Shown here one piece after another: positions 54,073 to 63,515 of a stretch of DNA of 64,000 nucleotides; positions within the stretch are counted from its first letter, which is position 1; each line of letters begins with the position of its first letter. The notes under the pieces are model-generated. The model saw nothing but the letters and a program-made list of their open reading frames with translations. It was not told where the DNA came from and did no database searches. The stretch spans positions 186,001 through 250,000 of the forward strand of contig NZ_FOFM01000005.1 in NCBI RefSeq assembly GCF_900110875.1, in the 5' to 3' direction. The position numbers were made by a program, and so were the translations under genes. Origin of the DNA: Pseudovibrio axinellae (GTDB lineage Bacteria; Pseudomonadota; Alphaproteobacteria; Rhizobiales; Stappiaceae).

Positions 54073-56637
54073 TCACACGCGCTCTTGTGTCTTTGCTTCC
54101 AGTGTCTTTTTCACTGTCGTTGCTAGCTCTTTCAGCGTAAATGGCTTTGGCAAGAAGGTGAAGCTCTCTTCTGCTGGAAGGTTCTTCTCAAAGGCTTCCT
54201 CAGCATATCCAGACACAAAAATAATCTTAAGGTCAGGGCGGGTTTTCCGCAGCTCAATCAGCAGGCTCGGCCCATCCATCTCCGGCATCACCACATCGGA
54301 GACCACAAGATCAACCGCACCGCCGGTCTCCTCCATAATCTCCAAGGCTTCCGTGCCAGACCCCGCTTGGTAGACTTCATAACCACGCCCGCTCAAAGCA
54401 CGGGCAGCAAAGGCTCGCACAGCTTCTTCATCTTCCACCAATAAGATTGTCGCAGACCCGGTCAAATCGGCATTGGTCGGTTCCTGCTCAGGCTTGACCT
54501 CGACAACCTTGTCCTTTTCAGAGGCGATGTATCGGGGAAGGAAAATGCGGAACGTCGTGCCACTGCCAACCTCACTGGTGCAGAATACATAACCACCAGT
54601 TTGTTTCACAATGCCATAAACAGTTGAAAGCCCGAGGCCTGTCCCCTTGCCCACCTCCTTAGTGGAAAAGAATGGCTCAAAGATCTTGTCCATCACTTCC
54701 AACGACATACCATGGCCATTGTCGACAACCTCAATGAGCACATACTCACCCGCAGGCATTCCGCGCGTATTTTCATAGCTTCGTGATGCGTCCTCACTCA
54801 CATTGAGCGTACGAATTGCGACCTCGCCGCCGCTCTCCATCGCATCACGTGCGTTCACTGCAAGATTGACGATCACCTGCTCAAGTTGGTTCACATCGGC
54901 CATGACAGGCCAAAGCTCGCGGCCATGAACCAACTTCAGCCCAACTTTCTCGCCAAGCAGCCTGTCCAAAAGAATGGAAACGTCTGCCAGCACATCAGCT
55001 AATGCAAGTTCTTGAGGACGCAATGTCTGGCGTCGGGAAAAAGCGAGCAATTGGCGCACAAGCCCAGCCGCGCGGGTCGCATTTTGCTTGATATTCATGA
55101 TATCTTGGAAGGCCGGGTCCGATGGCCGGTGGCTTGCCAAAAGAAGATCAGAGAAACCGATAATTGCTGTCAGGACATTATTGAAGTCGTGCGCAACACC
55201 ACCTGCCAGCTGGCCAATGGCCTGCATCTTCTGGCTTTGTGCAAACTGAGCTTCAAGAGCGCGCTGCTGCGTCGTCTCCAACACATAAATCACGGCAGCA
55301 TCTTCACCGATCTGCCCATCCTGAACAGCTGAAACATAAAAAGTTGCAGACCTTGGGTCTCCCTTATCTTCAAGGGATACATCAAGTGGGGCAATCTCAC
55401 TTTTACCCATAGCCGCTTCATCGAGCGCATTTTGCAGCGCAGCGCGGTCACCCTCCACAACAAACTCAGTCAGCTTCACATCTTTGCCAAGGCCCTCGCC
55501 CTGCTCAAACAAGCGCATAAATGGGCCATTGGTGCGCTCCACCCGGCCAGCCTTGTCAATGGATGCAATTGCAACCGGTGTGTTGTTGAAGAACCGGGAG
55601 AAGCGAACTTCTGCTGCGCGCAGCGCTTCTTCATCATCATTGCCCGCCGAGCGGTTGATAACAAGCGTGCGGCTGTCACCTGCTTGCCCTTCAGCCCCAA
55701 ACGGAACGCGATGTACAAGGCGCACCGGCAAGCCTGTTCCACTGCGTGTTACAAGGTCAATATCAAAACTCTCGGTTTTAACTTCGCCCTCAGAACCCAG
55801 CAGCGCCTCCACCAAGGCAGCACCTTCGCCGCGCACAATGTCCTTCAAAGTCAGTTCGCCGGAAATGAACTGCGTCAGATCATAACCCAGCCAGTCTGCA
55901 AGGGTCGCGTTCAGGTACACCAGTTTGCCGCTGCTGTCTGACGAGAAGAAACCACAAGGAGCATGGTCGAGGAAATTGATAACGCGCTGAAGTTCCTGAA
56001 ACGAATTCTCTTGCTCGGTACGATCGCGTGTAATATCCGCCACCTGCCAGATAGCGATCCCGCCGCCAACACCAATAGCAACATCTTGCTCAAGAGGCCG
56101 AACACCAATGCGGTACCAACGCGCACCGTTTGCAACTTCCCCAACAGCATTGGGCAAGCGCACTTCTTCAGTGGCATATCGCCCGGCACGCGCTGCTTGT
56201 GACAAACGGAATATGGCATCAGCAGCATCCGGGTCGGAGGAGAAAACCCGTTCCACCGTGCGTACGTCAGCCGGGCCACGAGCCCCAGTCAGCTCAGCAT
56301 AGGACTGGTTTGCATAGACAATGCGACTGTTGTGGTCTGCCAGCAAAACCCCGTCCTCTAACGAGTTCATAAAGGATTCTGCCAGCGGATTACGATCGGA
56401 CTTGGAAATAAACCGCAGTAGCCCAATGGACAATGCAAACAGAGAAAACACACCAACAACGGCAAGAACACCCAACAGCCCAAGTATATACGGCTCCGCT
56501 TCCTCTTTGCGCATCAACGCAAATGCGGCAGTTGCTGCAACAAGGCCCAATGCAAGTAGCATCAAGGCCCCAAGGCTGCCGCCCCTGTCTGTTTTGTCAA
56601 TCACCGGCTCAGGTCGCCGCGCTTCGGTCTTCGTCAT
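54073..56637 (-). CDS. cckA: Hybrid histidine kinase CckA, cell-cycle regulator
   Basis: An 854-residue membrane kinase at the top of the CckA-ChpT-CtrA phosphorelay. Two hydrophobic segments (about 22-42 and 50-75) precede PAS-like domains, then the HisKA dimerisation motif GGVAHDFNN with the phospho-accepting His near residue 481, the ATPase domain ([38 protein letters not shown]) and a C-terminal receiver with the acceptor Asp near 780 ([14 protein letters not shown]). GAGGGTAAG precedes the ATG. It is 94 bases after flhB, so it may read from the flagellar operon or its own promoter; two CtrA boxes precede that operon. Confidence 0.95.
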   Translation of the reverse strand: MTKTEARRPEPVIDKTDRGGSLGALMLLALGLVAATAAFALMRKEEAEPYILGLLGVLAVVGVFSLFALSIGLLRFISKSDRNPLAESFMNSLEDGVLLADHNSRIVYANQSYAELTGARGPADVRTVERVFSSDPDAADAIFRLSQAARAGRYATEEVRLPNAVGEVANGARWYRIGVRPLEQDVAIGVGGGIAIWQVADITRDRTEQENSFQELQRVINFLDHAPCGFFSSDSSGKLVYLNATLADWLGYDLTQFISGELTLKDIVRGEGAALVEALLGSEGEVKTESFDIDLVTRSGTGLPVRLVHRVPFGAEGQAGDSRTLVINRSAGNDDEEALRAAEVRFSRFFNNTPVAIASIDKAGRVERTNGPFMRLFEQGEGLGKDVKLTEFVVEGDRAALQNALDEAAMGKSEIAPLDVSLEDKGDPRSATFYVSAVQDGQIGEDAAVIYVLETTQQRALEAQFAQSQKMQAIGQLAGGVAHDFNNVLTAIIGFSDLLLASHRPSDPAFQDIMNIKQNATRAAGLVRQLLAFSRRQTLRPQELALADVLADVSILLDRLLGEKVGLKLVHGRELWPVMADVNQLEQVIVNLAVNARDAMESGGEVAIRTLNVSEDASRSYENTRGMPAGEYVLIEVVDNGHGMSLEVMDKIFEPFFSTKEVGKGTGLGLSTVYGIVKQTGGYVFCTSEVGSGTTFRIFLPRYIASEKDKVVEVKPEQEPTNADLTGSATILLVEDEEAVRAFAARALSGRGYEVYQAGSGTEALEIMEETGGAVDLVVSDVVMPEMDGPSLLIELRKTRPDLKIIFVSGYAEEAFEKNLPAEESFTFLPKPFTLKELATTVKKTLEAKTQERV

Positions 56638-56731
56638 CTTACCCTCTCTACGGCTACCCGCAGACGATTTGGCTCAATCGTACCCTGAGTATATCCCACC
56701 CTGAAGCTCGCATACCAGCACTCACATGCTG

Positions 56732-57808
56732 TTATGACCGCCAGCTCCCCTTCTTTTGCAATTGCAAGACGTAACCAATCACCTTGGCAACTGCAGCGTA
56801 GTGCTCCTCAGGCACATAATCATTCAACTCTGTCGATGCATACAATGCACGTGCCAGCGGTGGATTTTCCACGATCGGCACATTAGCTTCTTTAGCAACC
56901 TCTCGTATGCGTAGCGCCAGCTCATCCACCCCAAGCGCAACACATGTTGGCGCTCCCATACCCTCTTCATATTGCAGCGCAACTGCATAGTGGGTTGGGT
57001 TGGTAATCACAACCGTCGCATTCGGCACACTTGCCATCATTCTGTTGCGTGAACGCTGAAGGCGCAACTCTCGAATTTTGGCCTTAATCTTTGGATCGCC
57101 CTCAGACTGTTTGTATTCCTCTTTCACTTCCTGTTGGGTCATTTTTTGCTTTTCGAACCATTTCTTGCGCTGCCAGACCAAATCGGCTCCCGCAACAACA
57201 GTCATAAAAGCAAGAATCGCCCCAATCACAAGGATCGCTAATTCCTGTACTTCCACCAGCACAAGACCGGTTTCTCTAAACACCACCGTATCCAGTCGCT
57301 CGCGTTCTGGCCACAACACCAGAAAAACCACAGTCGCAACAACTGTGATTTTCACCAGTCCCTTCAGAAAATTCGCAAGGCTGTCCTTAGAGAACAGGCG
57401 CTTACCCCCTGAAAGTGGCGAAATCTTACTGAGTTTTGGCTTCATTCGCTCACCGGTCCAAAGCGGCTTATGCTGAACCAGGTTACCAATCACAGCCAGA
57501 ACCAGAAGCGTTAACAACGGAAGTGCCACCACCCCCAGTATTTCAGGCCCAGTTATTTCCAAAAGGAAAACAAGAGCCGCTGGATCAACAGCTATTGTAT
57601 CTGCATGCGCAAAAAAGCCCTTTAAGATACCGGTGATCCCAGCAGCCATTGAGGGCGCAAGGAAAAACACCACCAACGCAGTACCCAGCAAGGAGAACCA
57701 GGAACTGACCTCCTGCGATTTGGGTATGTCCCCCTTTTCATGAGCTTGATCGAGCCGTTTTTGGGTTGGGTCCTCGGTTTTCTCCGAATCGTCGGTATCT
57801 TCAGCCAT
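56732..57808 (-). CDS. flhB: Flagellar export apparatus switch protein FlhB
   Basis: A 358-residue type III export protein with four membrane segments. The cytoplasmic domain carries the self-cleavage motif NPTH at 270-273, and EDPTQKRLDQAHEKGDIPKSQEV begins the protein. The region before the cleavage site (KEEYKQSEGDPKIKAKIRELRLQRSRNRMMASVP) is characteristic. AGAGGGATT lies before the ATG; 11 bases separate it from fliR. Confidence 0.95.
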   Translation of the reverse strand: MAEDTDDSEKTEDPTQKRLDQAHEKGDIPKSQEVSSWFSLLGTALVVFFLAPSMAAGITGILKGFFAHADTIAVDPAALVFLLEITGPEILGVVALPLLTLLVLAVIGNLVQHKPLWTGERMKPKLSKISPLSGGKRLFSKDSLANFLKGLVKITVVATVVFLVLWPERERLDTVVFRETGLVLVEVQELAILVIGAILAFMTVVAGADLVWQRKKWFEKQKMTQQEVKEEYKQSEGDPKIKAKIRELRLQRSRNRMMASVPNATVVITNPTHYAVALQYEEGMGAPTCVALGVDELALRIREVAKEANVPIVENPPLARALYASTELNDYVPEEHYAAVAKVIGYVLQLQKKGSWRS

Positions 57809-57819
57809 TCAATCCCTCT

Positions 57820-58593
57820 TTAATTCAAAAGGAACGGCTGAAGCGCATTTCGAAACTCCGATAGGTAGTACCCCATCAAAGTCGATAGCAGCAGCAAAAA
57901 GATACCAAAGCCAATCATGATGTTAATCGGCATAGCAATGAAGAAAATCTGCATTTGAGGCATGAGTTTATTCAGCAAGCCAAGGCTGAAATAAAACACA
58001 ATCCCAACAACAATAAATGGAGAACCAAGACGAACGGCAACTGAAAACATATGAGATACAGTATCGACCGCGAGCGCTGAAAGGTCCCCAACAGGCAAGG
58101 GGTTTCCAGGTGGAAACAGCGTAAAACTGTCCTGCATGGCAGCAATCATCACGTAATGCAGGTTCGTGACAAAAACCATGCAGATGCCAAGCACGTTAAG
58201 AAAGTTCCCCATCAACGCGCCCTGCTGACCAGAGTTGGTAGCATCACCGCCCATCGCAAATGCAAGGCCAGACTGGTTGGCCATGATGGTTCCAGCGGTA
58301 GACAGCGCATAGGAAATGAGCTTCATGGACAGCCCGATAAAGATCCCCACCAGCAACTCACCTCCAAGCAAGCTCAGAAGTCTGGCAAGGCTGCTCATCG
58401 CATCAGCAGGATAAAGACCAGAGTTGATCGGCAACATCACATAGGTAAGCAGCAGCGCAATAGTCAGCCTGACCCGAACCGGAATGAAGGTTTCACCAAA
58501 AGCTGGAATAAGCATCATCATGGTGCCGATGCGAGCAAACATGAGCAGAAAAGACATAACGATCACCGGTAGGAAATCCAGATTGACCGTCAC
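57820..58593 (-). CDS. fliR: Flagellar export apparatus protein FliR
   Basis: A 257-residue hydrophobic export-gate protein with about six membrane segments. It begins MTVNLDFLPVIVMSFLLMFARIGTMMMLIPAFGETFIPVRVRL and has the conserved LMGNFLNVLGICMVFVTNLHYVMI and PQMQIFFIAMPINIMIGF. GTG start with GGGAG about 7 bases before it. Lies 43 bases after fliQ. Confidence 0.94.
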   Translation of the reverse strand: MTVNLDFLPVIVMSFLLMFARIGTMMMLIPAFGETFIPVRVRLTIALLLTYVMLPINSGLYPADAMSSLARLLSLLGGELLVGIFIGLSMKLISYALSTAGTIMANQSGLAFAMGGDATNSGQQGALMGNFLNVLGICMVFVTNLHYVMIAAMQDSFTLFPPGNPLPVGDLSALAVDTVSHMFSVAVRLGSPFIVVGIVFYFSLGLLNKLMPQMQIFFIAMPINIMIGFGIFLLLLSTLMGYYLSEFRNALQPFLLN

Positions 58594-58636
58594 AAAACTG
58601 CTCCCAAAATGCTGGTGACCCCGCGCCGCGTTATTC

Positions 58637-58903
58637 TCAATATCCGGAGACTATCAACCCGGCAATGCGGTTCGTAAATGAATTCATCAACTCCCCCATA
58701 AAGGGAAGCGTTACAAGAAGTGCGATAAAAATGCTCAGAATTTTTGGAACAAAGACCAGTGTTTGTTCCTGAATTTGCGTCAAAGCCTGAAACAGCGCCA
58801 CAATCACACCAACCAGCAACCCGATAAGCATGACGGGCGCGGACACTAAAATAAGTGTCCAAATACCTTCACTGGCAATATCCAGAACTTCCGCACCGCT
58901 CAT
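58637..58903 (-). CDS. fliQ: Flagellar export apparatus protein FliQ
   Basis: An 88-residue protein with two membrane segments, a normal FliQ length: LVSAPVMLIGLLVGVIVALFQALTQIQEQTLVFVPKILSIFIALLVTLPFMGELM. It forms part of the FliPQR export gate. It follows fliE by 63 bases. Confidence 0.94.
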   Translation of the reverse strand: MSGAEVLDIASEGIWTLILVSAPVMLIGLLVGVIVALFQALTQIQEQTLVFVPKILSIFIALLVTLPFMGELMNSFTNRIAGLIVSGY

Positions 58904-58966
58904 CGTGGCCTCACCATTATCTTGATTTCGCTCTTAAGACTGGCAATCACACATAAAGCCAAACGA

Positions 58967-59275
58967 TCAAATAGGCATCCGCATAATTTCTTCATACGCA
59001 GAAATAACACGGTCCCGAACAGAGACAACGGTCTCCAAAGCAAGCTCGGTTTCAGCAACAGCCGTCACCACATCAACCACATTGGCCTTGCCTTGCAGCA
59101 GATCCAGCGATTGCACATCAGCAACTTGACCGCTTTCATTGATCTCGCTGATTGCAGATTGAACCATGTTTCCAAATGCGCCGCTCTTGTCAGCAACTTC
59201 ATTGCCAGCTTCAAGCGGGTTCGCGAGCTTGGCTGTATTGGCATAAGCACTTGCAGCTACAGAAGCATTAGACAT
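58967..59275 (-). CDS. fliE: Flagellar hook-basal body complex protein FliE
   Basis: A 102-residue export substrate that joins the MS ring to the rod. The C-terminal region MVQSAISEINESGQVADVQSLDLLQGKANVVDVVTAVAETELALETVVSVRDRVISAYEEIMRMPI is the FliE pattern. GGAAGGAG precedes the ATG. Third gene of the flagellar operon. Confidence 0.93.
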   Translation of the reverse strand: MSNASVAASAYANTAKLANPLEAGNEVADKSGAFGNMVQSAISEINESGQVADVQSLDLLQGKANVVDVVTAVAETELALETVVSVRDRVISAYEEIMRMPI

Positions 59276-59309
59276 GATGTTTCTCCTTCCGGTCTGTCAC
59301 AACCGCTCA

Positions 59310-59720
59310 TCAACCTTTAAGAATATCGAGTGTTTTCTGCATCATTGAACGCGAGGATTTCACAACGTTCAGGTTTGCTTCATAAGAGCGTGTTGCTTCC
59401 TGCATATCCGCCATCTCAACCAGCGTATTCACATTCGGCATTTTGATGTAGCCTTTTTCATTGGCTGCGGGATGGTCTGGTTCGTAACGAACCTCAAACT
59501 CACTTTGATCTTCCCGAACCCTGCCAAGCTTCACAAGTTCAGCTTCTACCTTGCTGTCAAAGCTGCTTGAAAATGTTGGAACCTTACGCCGATATGGGTC
59601 AGCACCCGGCGTTTGCCCGGTAGAATCAGCATTAGCAATATTTTCTGCGATGACCCGCATCCGGCCCGTCTGTGCCTTAAGGCCAGACGCAGCGATAAAC
59701 ATCGACTTCATGAAATCCAT
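59310..59720 (-). CDS. flgC: Flagellar basal-body rod protein FlgC
   Basis: A 136-residue proximal rod protein. The N-terminal MFIAASGLKAQTGRMRVIAENIANADSTG and C-terminal EMADMQEATRSYEANLNVVKSSRSMMQKTLDIL are the paired helical signatures of FlgC. The start may be the ATG at 59720 or the fourth codon. Confidence 0.95.
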   Translation of the reverse strand: MDFMKSMFIAASGLKAQTGRMRVIAENIANADSTGQTPGADPYRRKVPTFSSSFDSKVEAELVKLGRVREDQSEFEVRYEPDHPAANEKGYIKMPNVNTLVEMADMQEATRSYEANLNVVKSSRSMMQKTLDILKG

Positions 59721-59774
59721 GGGTGCCTCCCGCAGTTACCCTAGCGTACTTTCCATCCCGGCAGCTGCACTCGA

Positions 59775-60182
59775 TCAACCTCGAAGTGCGGTCTTCAACA
59801 TGCCTAGGCTGCGTGAATAAAGGCTCGTCGCAGTTTGATAATCAATCTGGTTTTGAGCAATTTCCATCATCTGCTCTTCCAGAACGACGCTGTTACCGTT
59901 CGGTGTTCGCTCAAAGCTGGAAGCCTTATTCACTTTTGTTCCAACACTCACGCTCATACCGCCACTGCTAATGTGCGTGGAATTGGTCACAGCAGGTCGT
60001 AAAGTCCCTGAATCTTGCTCAGCATCTACCATATCGGAGAAGCTCAGCTCCTTGAGGTCTTTACTGCGATATCCCGGTGTATCAGCATTTGCGACGTTTT
60101 CCGCAAGCACACCCTGACGTTGTTGATGCCATTGCATTTTTTCACGCAACGCCTGAAACATCGGAAGATCAATTAAGGCCAT
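59775..60182 (-). CDS. flgB: Flagellar basal-body rod protein FlgB
   Basis: A 135-residue proximal rod protein and first gene of the operon. The N-terminal half has QGVLAENVANADTPGYRSKDL and the C-terminal half EQMMEIAQNQIDYQTATSLYSRSLGMLKTAL. ATG 60182 is chosen; a TTG four codons upstream lies in frame. No strong ribosome binding site is visible. Two CtrA-type boxes lie 67-98 bases upstream. Confidence 0.93.
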   Translation of the reverse strand: MALIDLPMFQALREKMQWHQQRQGVLAENVANADTPGYRSKDLKELSFSDMVDAEQDSGTLRPAVTNSTHISSGGMSVSVGTKVNKASSFERTPNGNSVVLEEQMMEIAQNQIDYQTATSLYSRSLGMLKTALRG

Positions 60183-60248
60183 TTGGCAACACAACCTATG
60201 CGAATAGATTTAGTAAATTAAACTAGGTAGAAAGTGCCTAGGTATTGG

Positions 60249-60280
60249 TTAACAAAAAGTTAACATTAATAATCCATTAA
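60249..60280 (-). promoter_or_regulatory. Two tandem CtrA-type boxes upstream of flgB
   Basis: TTAA-N7-TTAA occurs at 60249-60263 and again at 60266-60280, 17 bases apart. This is the full CtrA consensus spacing, twice. They lie upstream of the flgB operon that runs into cckA. The 445-base gap (60183-60627) also separates flgB from the divergent FliO-like gene; I see no other gene in it. Confidence 0.75.
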
Positions 60281-60627
60281 TATTTACGCACCGAAGAATC
60301 CTTCAAATGCAGTGGACTAGCACATCCCAGCCACGTCCTCATCACCAATGAGAATCACCACATTCAGATTTCATTAATCAATACACCTCAGCAACCGGAA
60401 AAAATTGTCTGCCCACCTGCATTCAGCTCGCTCAAACAGCCTAAGAACCATTTTCCAGCAAAAAACTCGGGTAACGCGACAAACTTCCTCCCTCTGAACT
60501 GTTCATTCTAGCTAAACTATAGGTTACAAATGCGCGAAGAATTTTAGCGGGGAATCGTCCCCCGTTCTCGGGCTGTTTTATCTACAAGCCAGTCCGCTGA
60601 ATGTTGAATACGTTTTGAGGAGCCTTC

Positions 60628-61998
60628 ATGCCTGACTGGTTGGCCAAAACCACCGGTGCGTCTCAGGGAACAGCTCAGTTTCTGGCAGTCGTACTGGCAT
60701 TGCTGATTATCGTCGTTCTTATCGCGGTGTGCATACCACTGTTGAAGCGCCTGGCTAGAACAAGTTACAAAGGCTCCAGAAGTCGCCAGCCTCGTCTTGC
60801 CATTATGGACGCCACTGATATCGACGCCCGCCGCCGCCTATTGCTCGTTCGGCGCGACAACGTTGAACATCTGATTTTGATCGGTGGAGCTAACGATGTT
60901 GTGGTTGAGCAAGGTATTATCCGAGGAGTGCCAGTTTCAGCTCCCTCACGCGGGCAAGCTTTTGCAGGCGCGGCACAAACCGAACCAAATCAATCTGGCT
61001 TCGAACAAGGCGCACTCCCAACCGAACCAAGTGCAGCGCTGAACTGGGGCACACAAGCCACAACAGAGCCAACGCCGCCTAAGCCTGCGCCCACACCCCG
61101 TGCTTACCCAGAACAATCAATGGCGGCAAAAACGCCTGCGCCTAAGGCAATGGCTGCACAAACAGCAGCGGCTACTCCTTTAAACGAGAGGTCAGCTCCT
61201 GCGGCGCAGCCAGCACAAGCGCGCCCGATCAGACCTGCAGCCCCTGCGCCAATCGCTCAAGCCACAAAGCCTGGCGCATTGCAAACACCAACCATTGGTG
61301 GCGCACGCCCGGTTCAAAAGGTCGCCGCACGGCCTATCACAGCACGGCCTGCACCTTTGCGCAGCCAAGGGTTTTCTCCGATAAAGCCACTGGCAACATC
61401 TGCTGAGCCAAAGGCACCAGAAGCTGAAAAGACTGGACCAGCACCTGTAGCCCAAAGGGCAACAACACCAGCAGCAATAAAACCAACTGCTCCAGCAGCG
61501 ATTACACCCCCGCTCAGCGGTCCTGCTGCAAATGCCAAGAGTGCCTTCTTACGTCCCCGCGTGAACGAAGCGAAAGCAAAGCCACAAGAGGAAAAGAAAG
61601 AAGAGCACAAACCGGCCCCGGAAAAGCCGGCACCGCAAAAAGAAGCCACTGCAAAGGCTGCAGCAAAAGCTGAAACAGCACCAGCCCCTGCCAAGGAACA
61701 AAAACCTGAGACAAAACCCGAGATTGCACCAGCTCCTGCCAAAGAACAAAAGGCTGAGCCGGTAAAGGCAAAAGAAAACACCAAAGCCAAGGACAACCGG
61801 ACCAACAAGCCGGACACTCCTAAAGCAGCTCCTGAGCAAGCAAAGCCCAAAGAGGCCTCTAAAAAGCCGGAACCAACAAAGGCAGCGGCAAAAAAGAACG
61901 AAAAAACACCACCAAAAGAAACCAAAAAAGAAGCCGTTGTTGGCATCGAAAAGGAAATGGCAGACCTGCTAGATGACATTGAGGCCAACACTAAATAA
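60628..61998 (+). CDS. fliO: FliO-like flagellar export protein with a long low-complexity tail
   Basis: A 456-residue protein. Residues about 18-40 form one membrane span, followed by a FliO-like cytoplasmic segment (RQPRLAIMDATDIDARRRLLLVRRDNVEHLILIGGANDVVVEQGI, about 52-98). From about 100 to 440 the sequence is rich in Ala, Pro, Lys and Glu, with the unit APAPAKEQK repeated. The last residues (GIEKEMADLLDDIEANTK) look like a short conserved acidic helix. FliO is usually much shorter, so the tail is unusual. It overlaps or adjoins fliP. FAGSP-free, no signal peptide cleavage. Confidence 0.8.
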   Translation: MPDWLAKTTGASQGTAQFLAVVLALLIIVVLIAVCIPLLKRLARTSYKGSRSRQPRLAIMDATDIDARRRLLLVRRDNVEHLILIGGANDVVVEQGIIRGVPVSAPSRGQAFAGAAQTEPNQSGFEQGALPTEPSAALNWGTQATTEPTPPKPAPTPRAYPEQSMAAKTPAPKAMAAQTAAATPLNERSAPAAQPAQARPIRPAAPAPIAQATKPGALQTPTIGGARPVQKVAARPITARPAPLRSQGFSPIKPLATSAEPKAPEAEKTGPAPVAQRATTPAAIKPTAPAAITPPLSGPAANAKSAFLRPRVNEAKAKPQEEKKEEHKPAPEKPAPQKEATAKAAAKAETAPAPAKEQKPETKPEIAPAPAKEQKAEPVKAKENTKAKDNRTNKPDTPKAAPEQAKPKEASKKPEPTKAAAKKNEKTPPKETKKEAVVGIEKEMADLLDDIEANTK

Positions 61999-62770
61999 TT
62001 TGATGGGACGAGCAAAAGCAAAACTGGGCGGAACCAAAGGGCAAATTGGCCTGTTGGTTTTCGCTCTCCTGCTTTTCTGGCTTGGTCCTGCCGCCGCCCA
62101 AAGCATTTCCATTGACTTTGGCGGCGGAGAAGGCAACTCGGTAACAGAGCGCGCTGTACAGCTGGTCATGCTGTTGACAGTCCTTTCTCTGGCACCAAGC
62201 ATCCTGATCATGGTGACAAGCTTCACACGTATTGTCGTGGTGCTTTCCCTGCTTCGCTCAGCCATCGGCCTACAAACTGCACCACCCAACGCGGTTATGC
62301 TGTCCTTGGCCATGTTCCTGACTGCTTTTGTGATGGCTCCCGCGTTTGAAACAGCGTGGGACCTTGGCGCAAAGCCAATGATCGAAGGAACAATTGATCC
62401 GCAAGAGGCATATGAACGAGCCTCAGAGCCGTTTCATAAGTTCATGCGCCAACAGGTGCGGGAATCTGACCTACTCCTCTTTCAGGAGCTGGCAAAGGCC
62501 CCCACTCCCGAAACTCCGGAAGACCTGAGCATGCGGGTTTTGGTCCCTGCCTTTATGATCAGTGAGCTGCGCCGCGCATTTGAAATTGGCTTCCTGCTCT
62601 ACCTGCCGTTCCTTATCATTGACCTGGTCATCGCATCTGTTTTGATGTCCATGGGTATGATGATGCTGCCGCCAATCGTAATCTCACTGCCATTTAAACT
62701 GATCTTCTTTGTGTTGGTTGATGGCTGGCAATTGATTGCTGGAAGCTTGGTAAGAAGCTTCGGAACTTAA
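61973..62770 (+). CDS. fliP: Flagellar export apparatus protein FliP
   Basis: A core export-gate subunit of up to 265 residues. A cleavable signal peptide precedes the mature opening QSISIDFGGGEGN, then SLAPSILIMVTSFTRIVVVLSLLRSAIGLQTAPPN and the C-terminal LVPAFMISELRRAFEIGFLLYLPFLIIDLVIASVLMSMGMMMLPP are standard FliP. Two ATG starts are possible: 61973, overlapping the FliO-like gene by 26 bases, or 62003, 4 bases after its stop; neither has a strong ribosome binding site. Confidence 0.93.
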   Translation: MTLRPTLNNLMGRAKAKLGGTKGQIGLLVFALLLFWLGPAAAQSISIDFGGGEGNSVTERAVQLVMLLTVLSLAPSILIMVTSFTRIVVVLSLLRSAIGLQTAPPNAVMLSLAMFLTAFVMAPAFETAWDLGAKPMIEGTIDPQEAYERASEPFHKFMRQQVRESDLLLFQELAKAPTPETPEDLSMRVLVPAFMISELRRAFEIGFLLYLPFLIIDLVIASVLMSMGMMMLPPIVISLPFKLIFFVLVDGWQLIAGSLVRSFGT

Positions 62771-62777
62771 CGTGGAT

Positions 62778-62810
62778 CGCCCGAACACATTCATTAAAGG
62801 TGTTTGGGCG
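62778..62810 (+). terminator. Terminator-like hairpin after fliP
   Basis: Arms CGCCCGAACAC (62778-62788) and GTGTTTGGGCG (62800-62810) pair over 11 bp with one G:U. The downstream T-stretch is imperfect (TCCCGTATTATTTTG). Confidence 0.5.
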
Positions 62811-62983
62811 TCCCGTATTATTTTGAAAAAGCAGACACGACAAAGCGACGTCCCTTACCTAAAATTCAAAGAGCCTCTCATATTTCCATTAAGACCCCAC
62901 ATTATTTGGGGATGTCAATTTATCATTTTAGCGGCAGCTTTCGTCTATCAAAAGATAAAAGCACTCCAATCTTTGAGGCTCCA

Positions 62984-63469
62984 ATGAAGTCCTTTCAAAA
63001 ATTATTTTTTTGTTTCTCCCTCATACTGATACACAGCGCAATAAGCGCCACCGCTCAGACCCCGACAAAGCAAGAAATTGAAGTTATTGCGAAGTGCGTA
63101 GAGAACAGGGGCGGCGGCTATCCTGCCATGGCATGTTACGGTGAAGTCACGGAAGAATGTATCGGTGAGGCCTACCAAAACAGCAAGATGGTTTACTGCG
63201 CCGTGCAAGAATACATGATTTGGGATCAGCGCTTAAATGCAGCCTATCAAAAAATCATGAAAGTGGCGAAGCCCCAAGTAAAGACAAGCCTGAAGTCAGC
63301 TCAAAAATCCTGGATCAAGTTTCGCGATGAAACGTGCTCGGCAAATGCAATGGTGTTTGAGGGCGGAACGCTCGCCAGCCTTATCATGGCAGATTGCCTC
63401 AGCGAACAAACTGCTGTGCGCAGCTTGCAACTTGAGCAATTTATTACAGAAGCTGACCTCTTTGACTGA
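62984..63469 (+). CDS. LprI-like (DUF1311) secreted protein, possible lysozyme inhibitor
   Basis: A 161-residue exported protein with a signal peptide cleaved after about residue 25 (SAISATA-QTP). Cys-rich mature part: AKCVENRGGGYPAMACYGEVTEECIGEAYQ, then CAVQEYMIWDQRLNAAYQKIMKV and the typical SAQKSWIKFRDETCSANA and ADCLSEQTAVRSLQLEQFI. This matches lysozyme-inhibitor LprI/DUF1311 proteins; activity not shown. ATG 62984 has GAGG 7 bases upstream; the frame runs 60 codons further back without similarity. Confidence 0.82.
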   Translation: MKSFQKLFFCFSLILIHSAISATAQTPTKQEIEVIAKCVENRGGGYPAMACYGEVTEECIGEAYQNSKMVYCAVQEYMIWDQRLNAAYQKIMKVAKPQVKTSLKSAQKSWIKFRDETCSANAMVFEGGTLASLIMADCLSEQTAVRSLQLEQFITEADLFD

Positions 63470-63515
63470 CCAAAACGGTTCAGGCCGATCCTTCTTCAAC
63501 CTCGGCTGCGTTCAA

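Noticed and set aside
61675-61770. Repeated APAPAKEQK coding units, considered as a tandem-repeat or CRISPR-like element
   Set aside because: Only two copies, both in frame within a protein; no regular spacers.
61314-62021. A 235-codon minus-strand frame rich in Ala, Gly, Phe and Ser
   Set aside because: It is the mirror of the Ala/Pro/Lys-rich tail of the FliO-like protein; low complexity keeps the other frame open by chance.
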